A stretch of DNA of 32,313 nt. Origin: Bacillota bacterium (GTDB taxonomy: Bacteria; Bacillota; Sulfobacillia; JAJZYS01; JAJYTV01). Within the stretch, counting starts at the first letter, position 1. Every line of letters starts with the position of its first letter. Below are positions 22,486 through 30,615 of the stretch, piece by piece. The translations under genes and the position numbers were made by a program. The stretch is taken from contig JAJZQO010000026.1 of the NCBI GenBank assembly GCA_021847575.1, positions 1 to 32,313 of the forward strand. The letters are read 5' to 3'. The notes beneath the pieces were generated by a model. The model saw only the letters and a list, made by a program, of their open reading frames with translations. It did no database searches and was not told where the DNA came from.

Positions 22486-23124
22486 TCAGAGAACGGACCG
22501 CCACAGTGACAGCAGCCAGGGAACCGCGATCAGCGCTACACCTTCCAGAAGGAGGATGCCGGCGAGCGTCGTGAAGACGTAAGGCAGGTAGGCCGCGGAA
22601 CGGCGCAACTCCTTGCGCAGGTCGCCGAGCGCGCCCCGCCGGTAGCGCGCGACGGAATCCCCGAGCGGCAAGCCGAGCTGCGCGTCACGGGACAGCAGGC
22701 CGACCAGCCGGTCCGTTTCCGGCGTCTCGAGCGCGATGCGGAGGGACTCGAGCGCAGCGGCGACGCTGGCTCCCCCACGCACCTGACTTTGGAAGGCGGC
22801 CAGGACGGGCTCGAGCGGTCCTTCCGCCCAGAGCCCCGCGTAGTGCAGGGCCGAGTGCAGCGGCTGGCCCGCCGCAGCCGCCATGGCGAGATCGGTCAGT
22901 AGGCCTGGCACCGCCTTGCGGACCTGCTCCCGGGCCGCGCTGCGCCTGAACTGCCGTGCGATGACCCCGGCGATCAGGCGGATTGGGGCGGTGAGCGACG
23001 CAAGCACCAGGCCCCATGGCCCCAAGAGCCCGGCCAGGAGCCACAAGGGGAGGGCCCGTGTGGGCCGGCGGCCGAAGTGCCACAGCGCGACGGACAGCAC
23101 AAGCCAGATGAAGCGCCCGCTCAC
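22486..23124 (-). CDS. tadC: TadC-like pilus assembly membrane protein
   Basis: 212 residues with a T2SSF (GspF-type) domain. An N-terminal hydrophobic hairpin (about 5-50) leads to a cytoplasmic helical domain with AAAAGQPLHSALHYAGLW and RGGASVAAALESLRIALETPETDRLV, and the protein ends in a hydrophobic helix. In Tad systems TadB and TadC form the inner-membrane platform that couples the TadA motor to pilin extraction. GTG 23124 overlaps the tadB stop by 4 bases (GTGA). It is the last gene of the operon; no prepilin peptidase follows. Confidence 0.82.
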   Translation of the reverse strand: MSGRFIWLVLSVALWHFGRRPTRALPLWLLAGLLGPWGLVLASLTAPIRLIAGVIARQFRRSAAREQVRKAVPGLLTDLAMAAAAGQPLHSALHYAGLWAEGPLEPVLAAFQSQVRGGASVAAALESLRIALETPETDRLVGLLSRDAQLGLPLGDSVARYRRGALGDLRKELRRSAAYLPYVFTTLAGILLLEGVALIAVPWLLSLWRSVL

Positions 23125-23828
23125 GGCAGAAGCGCCGCGGCAAGCAGCGGCACGCCACCTCCCGTCACGAGCCCTGCGCAGACGAGCCAGGGCAGGGCGG
23201 GGTCGCCACGCAAGGCCAGCCACAGCCCCAGGACGAGCAGCCCTGTCGCCATCAAGCTTGTGACGACGAAGTAGGGCAGGGTTTCACCCTCGACGGCTGC
23301 CATCTCGCGCCGATCGTCGGCGGCATCTTCGAGCAGGACCGCGAGGTGACGGTCGAGCGGGGAGCCGGTGTGGCGGCTGAGGGCAAGAGCGCGTGCGAGG
23401 CGGACGAGCAGCGGGATGGCCGACTCCCGTCCCAGCCTTGCGAATGCCGCCTCGCTCGTACCGCCGCGCAGCCAGTCGGCGAGAGCGGCCTGCCAGAGCG
23501 GGCGGAGGCCTGCGTTGCACGCAGGCAGGGCGGCCAGAGCGCACAGCTCCGCACTGCCGTAGAGCGACGCCTGCTCGAACATCGCCTGGATGGGCTCCTC
23601 TGCAGCGGCTCGCAAGGCCTGCAGGCGACGGTGGGCGAGATACCGGCCGACGCCGGACTGCCAGAGTCCGACGGCCAGGCCCGCGGCGAGCGCGACGAGG
23701 GCGCCCGACGGACGTGCCGCCACGCTCGCCGCCACAGGGGGGAGCCAGCGCAGGAGCGCCTTCGGCCCACCTGTCGCGAGGCCGCTGGCAAGAGCGGCGG
23801 TTGCGGCCACCAGCCAAAGCGCCATCAT
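23121..23828 (-). CDS. tadB: TadB-like pilus assembly membrane protein
   Basis: 235 residues. N-terminal hydrophobic segments (about 1-20 and 43-60) lead to a T2SSF-type helical domain (FEQASLYGSAELCALAAL; LARALALSRHTGSPLDRHLA) and two C-terminal membrane helices (FVVTSLMATGLLVLGLWLAL; LPWLVCAGLVTGGGVPLL). It pairs with TadC to make the platform for the pilus. ATG 23828 overlaps the tadA stop by 4 bases (ATGA). Sequence similarity to named TadB is recognised from layout and context more than from exact motifs. Confidence 0.8.
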   Translation of the reverse strand: MMALWLVAATAALASGLATGGPKALLRWLPPVAASVAARPSGALVALAAGLAVGLWQSGVGRYLAHRRLQALRAAAEEPIQAMFEQASLYGSAELCALAALPACNAGLRPLWQAALADWLRGGTSEAAFARLGRESAIPLLVRLARALALSRHTGSPLDRHLAVLLEDAADDRREMAAVEGETLPYFVVTSLMATGLLVLGLWLALRGDPALPWLVCAGLVTGGGVPLLAAALLP

Positions 23829-24760
23829 GGCCAAACCTGTTGGCCGAGGCCGTCTTCGTACTGCAGGAGAGCCGTCGGCAGCCTGGCGCCGGCCGGGTTG
23901 CGCTCGAGGTGAACGATGCCGCCGATGAGCTGGCGCAGCCGCGACCGCATGAGGCGTGGCGGCAAGCTGCGCGCGGGGGCGGCCGCGAGCAGCAGGCGCT
24001 CGGTTACGTCGCGGGCGGAGGTGGCGTGGAGGGTTGTGATGCTGCCACGGTGGCCGGTATCGAGCGCCGCGAGCCAGGCAACCGCCTCGCGGCCGCGGAT
24101 CTCGCCCACGATGATGCGGTCCGGGCGCATGTGCAGCGCGAGCCGAAGCAGGTCGTCGAGATCGATCGCGTAGAGACCGGCACGGTTCGGTGAGCGCGTC
24201 TCGAGCGCGACCACATGCGGATGAATGCGGCCGAGTTCGAGCTCTCGCGTCTCCTCAAGGGTGAGGACGCGCTCCGCCGGGTCGATCGCCTCCGCCAGCA
24301 GGCGGACGAGCGACGTCTTGCCGGTACCCGCCGCACCCGATATCACGATGTTCCGTCGGCCACGCACCCAAGAGCGCAGGATGCGCAGGGGCCGGTCGTC
24401 GCCCGCCAAAGCCTCCAGCCACTGCCTCTCGAGGTCGATCCGCGACACCTTGCGGATCGTAAGCGTGGGCGCAGGCGTGAGCGGCGGCATGGTGGCGGTG
24501 AAGCGCACACCGTCGCCCAGCCTGCCGTCGGCGTAGGGGGAGGCCTGGGTCAGCTCGCGGCCGAGCGGCAGGAGCAGCCGTTCGATCAGCTCCTGCAGAG
24601 CGCGCCGGTCGCCGAAGGAGGCCTGTTCTCTCGCGATCCGGCCCTGGCGCTCGACGAACACGCGGTCGAAGTCGAGCACCATGATCTCGCTGACCTGCTC
24701 GTCGCGGAATGCGGGCTCCAGGGGGCCGAGCCAGTAGCCAAGGTGCGTTTCAGCGGCCAT
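23825..24760 (-). CDS. tadA: TadA/CpaF secretion ATPase (VirB11-like)
   Basis: 311 residues. This hexameric secretion ATPase shows Walker A GAAGTGKTS (about 142-150), an Asp box (ERVLTLEETRELEL), Walker B MRPDRIIVGEIRG (about 211-223) and the His box TGHRGSITTLHATSARD (about 235-251), which are the TadA/CpaF/VirB11 signatures. The N-terminal domain is short compared with typical CpaF (over 400 residues), lacking most of the leading region. ATG 24760 has GAGGAGG about 8 nt upstream and lies inside the end of the TadZ-like gene. It powers pilus assembly or, as a VirB11 relative, a T4SS-type machine. Confidence 0.92.
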   Translation of the reverse strand: MAAETHLGYWLGPLEPAFRDEQVSEIMVLDFDRVFVERQGRIAREQASFGDRRALQELIERLLLPLGRELTQASPYADGRLGDGVRFTATMPPLTPAPTLTIRKVSRIDLERQWLEALAGDDRPLRILRSWVRGRRNIVISGAAGTGKTSLVRLLAEAIDPAERVLTLEETRELELGRIHPHVVALETRSPNRAGLYAIDLDDLLRLALHMRPDRIIVGEIRGREAVAWLAALDTGHRGSITTLHATSARDVTERLLLAAAPARSLPPRLMRSRLRQLIGGIVHLERNPAGARLPTALLQYEDGLGQQVWP

Positions 24761-25625
24761 CGCTCTGGGCCTCCTCGCGCCAGCGCCAGATCTGCGCTCC
24801 GTGGCGGGCCAACAGTGGCAGGCGAAGAGGCAGGCGGCCCGGCGGCACGCGAGTCACCCGGGCCCTGGGCGCAAGGCCTTGCAGCCAGCGTGTGTAGTCC
24901 GCCTCGTCCAGCGCGGCGGCCAGCACAATGTCGCTGGCCCTGGCCAGGGCGGCGATCAGGCCGCGGTCGGCAAGGTTCGCGCTGGCCCGCACGACGACGG
25001 CGGCGGAGGTCTGGGCCAGCTCGAGGCGGTCCACAAGCGGCTGCATGCCTGCCGTGAGCAGGAGTTCGGGCTGCGCCGGCGCCGGCACAATCCTCAGGCG
25101 CCTTGGCCAGTGGGGCGGCTCAAGGGAACTGCCCTCGGCCATGTACTCCGAAAGGCAGGGCACGAGGTGCAGTCGCCGCGCGTAGATCGGCTCCGTGGTG
25201 TCTGTCTCCACCAGCAGGGTCTCGCGGCCCCTGGCGAGGTGGAGGGCGACGGCCAGCGCGACAGCGGCGCCCTGGCGGGCATCGCCGGGCGCCACCACCG
25301 CCGCCAGCACTCTTTGCCCCTGACGATTCTCGCCGCGCAGTTCGGCCGCCAGATCGTCGATGGCCAGGTCCCCGCGGCTCGGAAAGCGACCACGCAGCCA
25401 GGCGATCTCCGCATCGGGGTGGATGACCTCTATCCTGCGCAGAGCCCGCTGCTCCTCGGCGGAACGGACCAGGCCAGGGTCGATCACGATGCGCGGGAAC
25501 GGCTCTTGCAGCATCCGGTCTTCCGTCTCGGCCAGCGAGAGCGTGAGGGGTTGCCCATAGACGGCCGCACCGCGCTCATGCAGTTGCAGCACCGTCTCAG
25601 GATGCAGGGCGTAGAGCGAGCGCAC
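24750..25625 (-). CDS. TadZ/CpaE-like protein with degenerate P-loop
   Basis: 291 residues. The front half is a receiver-like or uncharacterised region. The second half has the layout of a MinD/ParA-type protein: VLAAVVAPGDARQGAAVALAVALHLARGRETLLVETDT, then a set of alternating beta and alpha elements. In TadZ/CpaE this position holds a deviant Walker A (KGGxGxT/S). Here it reads APGDARQGAAV with no Lys, so ATP binding may be lost. TadZ proteins localise Tad pili to cell sites. GTG 25625 has GGAGGG (revcomp of 25631-25638) 6-7 nt upstream. It overlaps tadA by 11 bases. Family assignment rests on this layout and on gene order. Confidence 0.6.
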   Translation of the reverse strand: MRSLYALHPETVLQLHERGAAVYGQPLTLSLAETEDRMLQEPFPRIVIDPGLVRSAEEQRALRRIEVIHPDAEIAWLRGRFPSRGDLAIDDLAAELRGENRQGQRVLAAVVAPGDARQGAAVALAVALHLARGRETLLVETDTTEPIYARRLHLVPCLSEYMAEGSSLEPPHWPRRLRIVPAPAQPELLLTAGMQPLVDRLELAQTSAAVVVRASANLADRGLIAALARASDIVLAAALDEADYTRWLQGLAPRARVTRVPPGRLPLRLPLLARHGAQIWRWREEAQSDGR

Positions 25626-25636
25626 GGCGATCCCTC

Positions 25637-26209
25637 CTATTCGGCATCCGCTGGTGAGGCGGTGATGATCAGGTGCCCGGCTGCAATGCCGGTGAGAAGC
25701 GCCCGGAGTTCCTTCGAGGGTACGCTTAGGGCGATGTCGCCGGCAGTCCCCGACGCGACGCTGCCTGTGGGCACGAGGCGCTCGGGTGGCAGCCCCGTCT
25801 GTGCGATGTAAACGGAGACAATCTCCCCCACTGCAAGCGGCGGCGCACTGAGCAGGGAGGAGGCGGGCAGGCCCACCACCTCCCTGGCGGTGGCTGCCGA
25901 GGCGCCATGCGCGGAGACCGCCGAACGCAGAATGGGCATGCCAGCGGCGAGAGGCACGAGAAGACGCCCCTCTGGCCGCTTTAGGACGGGGCTGGGCAAC
26001 GGACCCGACCAGCGCACCGTGCGCACGACGGCTCCTGTGAGAGAACTGCCAGATGGCAGGTTCCGGCCCGCCACCAGCACGGCGTGGCCTGACGTCAGAC
26101 TGGCCGCCTCGAAGGCGAGCACGGCGCAGCACGCGCTCAGGAGCGGCAGCCAGAGAGGGTCGCGCAAGCGGCTAGCGATAGCGCGCAAACGAGGGACGCG
26201 TGTCAACAA
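25637..26209 (-). CDS. CpaB/RcpC-like SAF-domain protein
   Basis: 190 residues. A hydrophobic anchor (about 17-40) is followed by a SAF-type region: SGHAVLVAGRNLPSGSSLTGAVVRTVRWSG, then LVPLAAGMPILRSAV and the GEIVSVYI/GDIALSVPSKELRALLTGI segments, as in CpaB/RcpC. In Tad systems CpaB is a periplasmic or outer-face accessory protein. TTG 26209 (or 26206) has AGGAGG at 26219-26224 about 9 nt upstream and overlaps virB4 by 38 bases. The gene is short relative to CpaB of diderms, which suits a monoderm. Confidence 0.75.
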   Translation of the reverse strand: MLTRVPRLRAIASRLRDPLWLPLLSACCAVLAFEAASLTSGHAVLVAGRNLPSGSSLTGAVVRTVRWSGPLPSPVLKRPEGRLLVPLAAGMPILRSAVSAHGASAATAREVVGLPASSLLSAPPLAVGEIVSVYIAQTGLPPERLVPTGSVASGTAGDIALSVPSKELRALLTGIAAGHLIITASPADAE

Positions 26210-27860
26210 GGCGCAATTCCTCCTCGTCCAGGGTGAGACGCAGCGGTATGGTGCCGTGCTCGTCCACGAGCAGGGCCTCGCCAGGGCGGCAGCCGCGCAG
26301 GAATTCGAGAGAGCGATCCGAGAGGCCGAGCACCTCCCTGAGGCGGGGGAGGTCGGTGGCTTGCTGGTGGAAAAGCGTCAAACGGCCGGCGTTGGCGAGG
26401 ATGAGCTGCCCACCGGGGGAGCGCAGGAAGTCTCCGACGTTTTGGCTGACGATCGTGACGATCAGGCCTCGCTTGCGCGCACGCTTGGCGAGGTCAACGA
26501 GGGCATCTTCGGCACCGGCGGGCCCCAGCCAGAGATGGCCCTCGTCCAGCGTCAGCCAGTACGGCTCCTCCAGGGCGATGGCCTGCGCCGCCAGCGTTGC
26601 GTGCAGGGCGGCCTCCCTCAGCAGGGCGGGCCATTTGGTCTCGGGCACCTCGCGCAAGGAGAGATCGAGGAGTCCCGTCGCCGCGGCTGGCGGCAGGCAT
26701 GCCGCCGTGCGGCCGCCCAGGTGTCCCACGACCGGCCCGTATTCGCCCTCCGGGTCGACCACGAGCAGGTGTCGGGGCTTCTGGCGCAGGAGTTCCGCCT
26801 TGACAAAGGCGGACTTGCCATGTCCGGGGCTTCCGAGCACGACCGCCATGGGGTTCGCCGCATGCAGCCGGTCCCGCAAGACGGCGGTCCCATCCAGGAT
26901 ATGGACGCCGAGTTGGTCACCCGTCGCAATCGGCTCCGCCCCTGGGGTGAGGTCCAAGCAAGACAGGGCGGACGCCGTGAGCAGGCGCGCTGGCGCTTCG
27001 CTTTGGGCGGGCCGCGGCAGGAGCCAGTCCTGCTGCCGGTTTTGCAGGCCGAGCTGAACCTGCAGCAGCAAACCCATTTCGGCGAACGTCGTCCGGAGAA
27101 GCGACGCCTGCGACTCGCAGGCGGTCCGGTCGGGTCCTTCCCCCGAAACGAGCATTGCGGCAGCATAGAGCCGCTCGCGTCCGTCGACGATCACCTCGCG
27201 CAGCCTGAGCGCGTCGGCTTGAGCCTTCTCCGCCTCGGTGTCTGGCAGACGGTCCCGCTGCCGGCGCAGGAACGAGCTGGCGTGCAGCTGCTGCAGGCGG
27301 TGCTCCAGCCGCGACCTGGCCTGCGTGGTGGAAAGCGGAGTCATGCGCAAGGCCACGATCGCACTCTGCTGGAACGACCACAGGCGTTCGAGGCTTAGCT
27401 CGTGCAGCTCTTCCGGGTAGGCCTCGACGGCGAGAAGCTGACGGTAGCCGGTGCCCGCCTCGAGCCAGCGCACGCGAGCGCGCGGGGCGGTCCGGCCAAA
27501 GCCGGCGCGCACCGGGACCGGCCGCACGGGAATCCGGCCCGGAAGCTGCCGACGCGGCGGCAGGGCAGGATTGGCGACGGCCCACGCGAGATCCGCGGGA
27601 TTCTCCGGCCCGAGGCTCCGTGCGGGGACGCCGAGATCGCGCAGTGCCTGGAAGTTGCCGGGGTCGTCCTGCAGCCAGAGATAAAGATGCCGTTCGCCGC
27701 CCTGCAGCGACAGGGTCCAGAACAGGGGGCCTTTTGCCGCCAGAAGGAAGTCGCGCAGCGCGGCCTGGTGTGCATCGCGCTCCGGTGGAGTGAGCCACGC
27801 ATACTCCCTGCGTCCGAGTTCGTAGACGGTGCCGGCGGGCTGCCTTACGGCGCCGCTCAT
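26172..27860 (-). CDS. VirB4/TraC-type T4SS ATPase
   Basis: 562 residues from ATG 27860. The C-terminal ATPase domain has Walker A GSPGHGKSAFVK (about 341-352), VVDPEGEYGPVV and Walker B YWLTLDEGHLWLG (about 433-445), a SQNVGDFL sensor region and LRLTLDEEE at the end, matching VirB4/TraC-type AAA+ motors of type IV secretion. The N-terminal half is a VirB4-like helical region (LERLWSFQQSAIVALRMTPL). It is slightly shorter than usual (600-800). No clear ribosome binding site precedes ATG 27860. It begins a transcription unit: a terminator-like hairpin lies upstream at 28046-28082 and a promoter motif at 27944-27982. It is followed by CpaB and Tad genes, an unusual order. Confidence 0.85.
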   Translation of the reverse strand: MSGAVRQPAGTVYELGRREYAWLTPPERDAHQAALRDFLLAAKGPLFWTLSLQGGERHLYLWLQDDPGNFQALRDLGVPARSLGPENPADLAWAVANPALPPRRQLPGRIPVRPVPVRAGFGRTAPRARVRWLEAGTGYRQLLAVEAYPEELHELSLERLWSFQQSAIVALRMTPLSTTQARSRLEHRLQQLHASSFLRRQRDRLPDTEAEKAQADALRLREVIVDGRERLYAAAMLVSGEGPDRTACESQASLLRTTFAEMGLLLQVQLGLQNRQQDWLLPRPAQSEAPARLLTASALSCLDLTPGAEPIATGDQLGVHILDGTAVLRDRLHAANPMAVVLGSPGHGKSAFVKAELLRQKPRHLLVVDPEGEYGPVVGHLGGRTAACLPPAAATGLLDLSLREVPETKWPALLREAALHATLAAQAIALEEPYWLTLDEGHLWLGPAGAEDALVDLAKRARKRGLIVTIVSQNVGDFLRSPGGQLILANAGRLTLFHQQATDLPRLREVLGLSDRSLEFLRGCRPGEALLVDEHGTIPLRLTLDEEELRLVDTRPSFARYR

Positions 27861-27943
27861 GACGCGGTGCGGGAACCGTAGCCCGAATCTGGGGGGTGCA
27901 CGCTCAGAACAACCACGACCTTCCGAGAAGGAATGAAGTCGGG

Positions 27944-27982
27944 GTTCCAGGCAACCTTGGCACTTCCTGCCAAAATATGTTC
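27944..27982 (-). promoter_or_regulatory. Shared GAACA-N4-TTGG-N-AGGA promoter, virB4-tad operon
   Basis: GAACATATTTTGGCAGGA (revcomp of 27965-27982) matches the motif before flp and ssb. AGGAAGT (27962-27968) and, after an 11-nt spacer, CTGGAAC (27944-27950) form the sigma-H-like pair. The start codon of virB4 is about 83 nt downstream of the -10 element. Upstream lies a terminator-like hairpin, so the promoter is needed to start the virB4-tadC unit. Confidence 0.65.
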
Positions 27983-28045
27983 GCTTATACCAGAACATGG
28001 CGAGCACTGTCGCCGCTGACGCTGTGAGACAAGCTGCCGCGAAAA

Positions 28046-28082
28046 CGCCGGGGCGGCGCCGCCCTGCATGGCTGCGCCGCCC
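28046..28082 (-). terminator. Terminator-like hairpin after the GNAT gene
   Basis: GGGCGGCGC (28051-28059) pairs perfectly with GCGCCGCCC (28074-28082) around a 14-nt loop. On the minus strand the stem is followed by CGGCGTTTTC, a weak T-run. It lies 16 bases after the GNAT stop, and so separates the ssb-GNAT unit from the virB4-tad unit. Confidence 0.6.
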
Positions 28083-28097
28083 GAATGGCGGATTCTC

Positions 28098-28574
28098 CTA
28101 GAGGTCCAATGCCATCTCGAGTTCAGGAAGAGGGGGATCGCGGGGGACGAGCTTGTGGCGACCGGTGGGCCGGAACCCCGTTCGCGCGTACAGGCGCTGG
28201 GCTCCATCATTTTCGTCCACCACCCAGAGCAGCAGTCGCCGAGCTCCCTGCAGGCGCGCCCACCCGATGACGGCCTCGACCAGCAGGCGTGCAAGGCCCC
28301 TGCCCCTGTGGCCCGGGTCCACCCAAAGCGAGATCAGCTCCCGCTCGTCCGGCCGGTCCGCATCGCGCCCTGCGACGATCCCGCAGGGCTGCCCGCCGTC
28401 GAGAGCCATGAACCACCTGCTCGCCCCGAGCCGGGAACACCAGGTTTCCTGGTCGTAGCCCTGTTCGCGATCGAGCGTCGAACCGAAGGCCCCGGGATCA
28501 TGCTTCAAGGCGGCCAGGCGGATCTCTCTGAGAGTCGCCCAGTCCTCCTCGCGGAGCGGAATCACACGCTCCAT
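28098..28574 (-). CDS. GNAT family N-acetyltransferase
   Basis: 158 residues of the GNAT (RimI-like) acetyltransferase fold. The acetyl-CoA-binding motif A is LWVDPGHRGRGLARLLVEAV, with the RxGxG/A signature. The next strand RRLLLWVVDENDGAQRLYARTGFRPTG is typical of the family. The start ATG 28574 has AGGTG about 6 nt upstream. The substrate is unknown. It lies 103 bases downstream of dapB in the same direction, followed by a terminator-like hairpin, so it ends the ssb-led unit. Confidence 0.88.
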   Translation of the reverse strand: MERVIPLREEDWATLREIRLAALKHDPGAFGSTLDREQGYDQETWCSRLGASRWFMALDGGQPCGIVAGRDADRPDERELISLWVDPGHRGRGLARLLVEAVIGWARLQGARRLLLWVVDENDGAQRLYARTGFRPTGRHKLVPRDPPLPELEMALDL

Positions 28575-28677
28575 CGCCGCACCTGCAGGCAACATTGCCG
28601 GTTCGGCTGTACGCGCTGCAGGCGAATGGCGGCGCCACCGCCTTGGCGTGGGGCCGCCGACACTGTTCGGTTGTCGC

Positions 28678-29478
28678 TCATGCGAACAGCAGGCGGTCGA
28701 GCCCGCGTACGAGGCCCTGCACGCGCAGCACCTCTTTGGCCGCCAGCAGCGTGCCGGCGACGTATGGGTCCGCTCCCGTCCCTGCGTCATGGCGGATCGA
28801 AAGGCGCTCGTTGGGCAGTCCGAAGACGGTCTCGAACGCAATCACGTAGCTCGGCAGGCGGAGCGAGTGGACATGCGTGCCTTCGATCTCCGCGCCGCGC
28901 GCGTCGGGCCGGCCATGCACCTGGCTTGTCGGCAACTCCTCGCGGGGCCTTGCCACCTGCCCCAACTCCTCCGCGAGCTCCTGCACGGTTCCGCTTGGAG
29001 CGTCCGCCTTGCGCGCGTCCGCGTAGTCGATGATCTCCCAGGACGGCAGATACTTTGCGGCGAGCAGTGCGAAGTGCTTGGCGAGAGCCGCCGTTATGGA
29101 GAAGTTGCCCGCAGCGATCACACCGAGCCCCTTCGATGTGGCGATGGTGGCGATCTCCTCGAAGTCCATCGCCGTCAGGCCCGACGTGCCGATGACGACC
29201 CGCACGCCTCTTTCGAGGGCCGTCATGGCATGGCGCTTGACGATGGCCGGCGATGTATAGTCGATCAGCACGTCGGTCGGCTCGGCGAGGGCGGTCTCGA
29301 GATCCGGGGAGATCGTGAGACCGACCGGCGGACCGCCGAGGACGGTGCCGAGATCCTTGCCGGCCGTCTGCCGTGCCACAGCGCCAGTCAGGTGGAACCC
29401 CTCGGACGAAAGGATCTGCCGGGCCACGGCGCCTCCCGTCCAGCCGGTGGCGCCCGCGACGCACACGCGAATGGTCAT
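28678..29478 (-). CDS. DapB-like dihydrodipicolinate reductase family protein
   Basis: 266 residues, the DapB length. The N-terminal Rossmann motif is GATGWTGGAVARQ (about 9-21). FSITAALAKHFALLA, DYADARKADAPSGT (about 151-164) and the C-terminal beta segment follow as in DapB. In DapB the sequence before KxDAPSGT carries a catalytic His pair (HHxxKxDAPSGT). Here it is AD in the same place, while the Lys and DAPSGT remain. So the usual acid is missing and this may be a DapB-related dehydrogenase with another substrate. I start at ATG 29478; ATG 29493 is also possible. No other lysine-pathway gene is near. It sits inside the T4SS gene row. Confidence 0.8.
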   Translation of the reverse strand: MTIRVCVAGATGWTGGAVARQILSSEGFHLTGAVARQTAGKDLGTVLGGPPVGLTISPDLETALAEPTDVLIDYTSPAIVKRHAMTALERGVRVVIGTSGLTAMDFEEIATIATSKGLGVIAAGNFSITAALAKHFALLAAKYLPSWEIIDYADARKADAPSGTVQELAEELGQVARPREELPTSQVHGRPDARGAEIEGTHVHSLRLPSYVIAFETVFGLPNERLSIRHDAGTGADPYVAGTLLAAKEVLRVQGLVRGLDRLLFA

Positions 29479-29551
29479 TGTCACCCGCTCCATGCCGAAT
29501 TCGCCGCCGAAGTCGCGGCAGTGGCGCTACGCTTCGCCTGAGGCCGAGGCG

Positions 29552-29914
29552 TTACCTGCCGTGCCGCGCCTTATCTGCTAGACAATGCAGCGCCAGGCCC
29601 ATCCGATGCGGTATTCCGTCGTTGTCGGCCTCGAGCCAGAGCGTCGCGTCAAGATCCTCCGCAGGCTTCTGCCGGCGTATGCCGTGCATGATGCGCGGCG
29701 CCAGACGACGCACAGGTTGACCGTCCAGATCGACGAGGGCATATCCGGCCAGGGCCCCGGCCACCAGGACCGCTTCAGGGAGGGGAAGATGGCCCGCGAG
29801 GGCCGCGAGGGCCGCTACGCCCGCGCCGAACAGGCAGATGGCTTGACTTGTCTCGAGGTCACCCCAAATGCGCGGTTCGACGCGCAGGAGGTCGACAGGG
29901 ACGTGGCACTTCAA
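29552..29914 (-). CDS. PrgI family protein (VirB3-like)
   Basis: 120 residues starting at TTG 29914, which overlaps the upstream stop by 4 bases (TTGA). The N-terminus KCHVPVDLLRVEPRIWGDLETSQAICLFGAGVAALA has the PrgI pattern: a short VPVDL-type start, then a conserved turn and two closely spaced membrane helices (about 28-46 and 48-62). LVDLDGQPVRRLAPRIM follows. PrgI takes the VirB3 place in Gram-positive type IV secretion systems and usually lies directly before virB4. Here a DapB-like gene and a GNAT separate the two. A polar C-terminal extension of about 40 residues is not explained. Confidence 0.68.
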   Translation of the reverse strand: MKCHVPVDLLRVEPRIWGDLETSQAICLFGAGVAALAALAGHLPLPEAVLVAGALAGYALVDLDGQPVRRLAPRIMHGIRRQKPAEDLDATLWLEADNDGIPHRMGLALHCLADKARHGR

Positions 29915-30615
29915 GGCACGAGGCGCCGCCCGACGCCCAGAAGCGTGAACGGGAGCCGCAGCATGAAGAAGAGCAGAACAAGGCTCAGCAGCATATCGGA
30001 CGCGGGAACGGCGACCGAGAGTTCGCCTGCAAGCCCGCGCACGGCGACAAGAACAAAGGCTTCGGCCGCGGGCAGGATTGACCAGGCTACCAACTGCCAG
30101 AGCCAAAGCGCCGGCAGGCGCGCGAAGGATCGGTGGATGCCGCCGAGCACCGCGATGGGCGCGATGGCGGAGAGCAGGGCCAGAGCGGCCAGACGCGCCA
30201 GAAGCAATCCGGCCAGGAAGACCAGCATGAGGAGATACGGCAGACCGAACACGAGGAGATCGAGGAGCGACCCGCCGAAGCCGGGCGACGGTACCGGCAC
30301 GGAACCGGCCACCTGCGCGATCGTGGCCACGAGGGCACCGTTCAGCTGCCAGAGCCACGAGACGACGGTGTGGCTGACGAGGACGCCGACCACGCCCAGG
30401 AAGAGCCGCGTCAGAGCGGTCGCAGCCCGGCCTGCGGCCGCCTCGAGCATGAAGAGCGGCACCGCGAGCGCTCCCCCGGCGATCAGTGCGATGTGACCAA
30501 GCTCCGTGACGACAGGTGCGGCAGGAGGGAAGCCGTGCGCCCAGAGCAGCGTTCCCACCCATCCGTACGCCCGCTGCAGGGCCGGTGTCAGAGCGGAGCT
30601 GAAAGTCCAGCCCAT
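29911..30615 (-). CDS. VirB6/TrbL-like polytopic membrane protein
   Basis: 234 residues with about six hydrophobic segments: about 16-35, 43-60, 70-100, 120-155, 165-180 and 205-222. The core (LGHIALIAGGALAVPLFMLEAA; LLVFGLPYLLMLVFLAGLLLARLAALALLSAIAPIAVLGG) resembles VirB6/TrbL family channel proteins of type IV secretion. Family identity is inferred from topology and context because VirB6 proteins vary widely. ATG 30615 lies inside the end of the VirB2-like gene (28-base overlap). The 3' end overlaps prgI by 4 bases. Confidence 0.68.
   Translation of the reverse strand: MGWTFSSALTPALQRAYGWVGTLLWAHGFPPAAPVVTELGHIALIAGGALAVPLFMLEAAAGRAATALTRLFLGVVGVLVSHTVVSWLWQLNGALVATIAQVAGSVPVPSPGFGGSLLDLLVFGLPYLLMLVFLAGLLLARLAALALLSAIAPIAVLGGIHRSFARLPALWLWQLVAWSILPAAEAFVLVAVRGLAGELSVAVPASDMLLSLVLLFFMLRLPFTLLGVGRRLVP

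Noticed and set aside
25626-26132. N-terminal extension of the TadZ-like frame
   Set aside because: It is antisense-frame overlap with the CpaB-like gene; GTG 25625 with GGAGGG just upstream is a better start.
29915-30562. Long N-terminal extension of the PrgI frame
   Set aside because: Shadow of the VirB6-like gene; the TTGA overlap at 29911-29914 gives a natural start.
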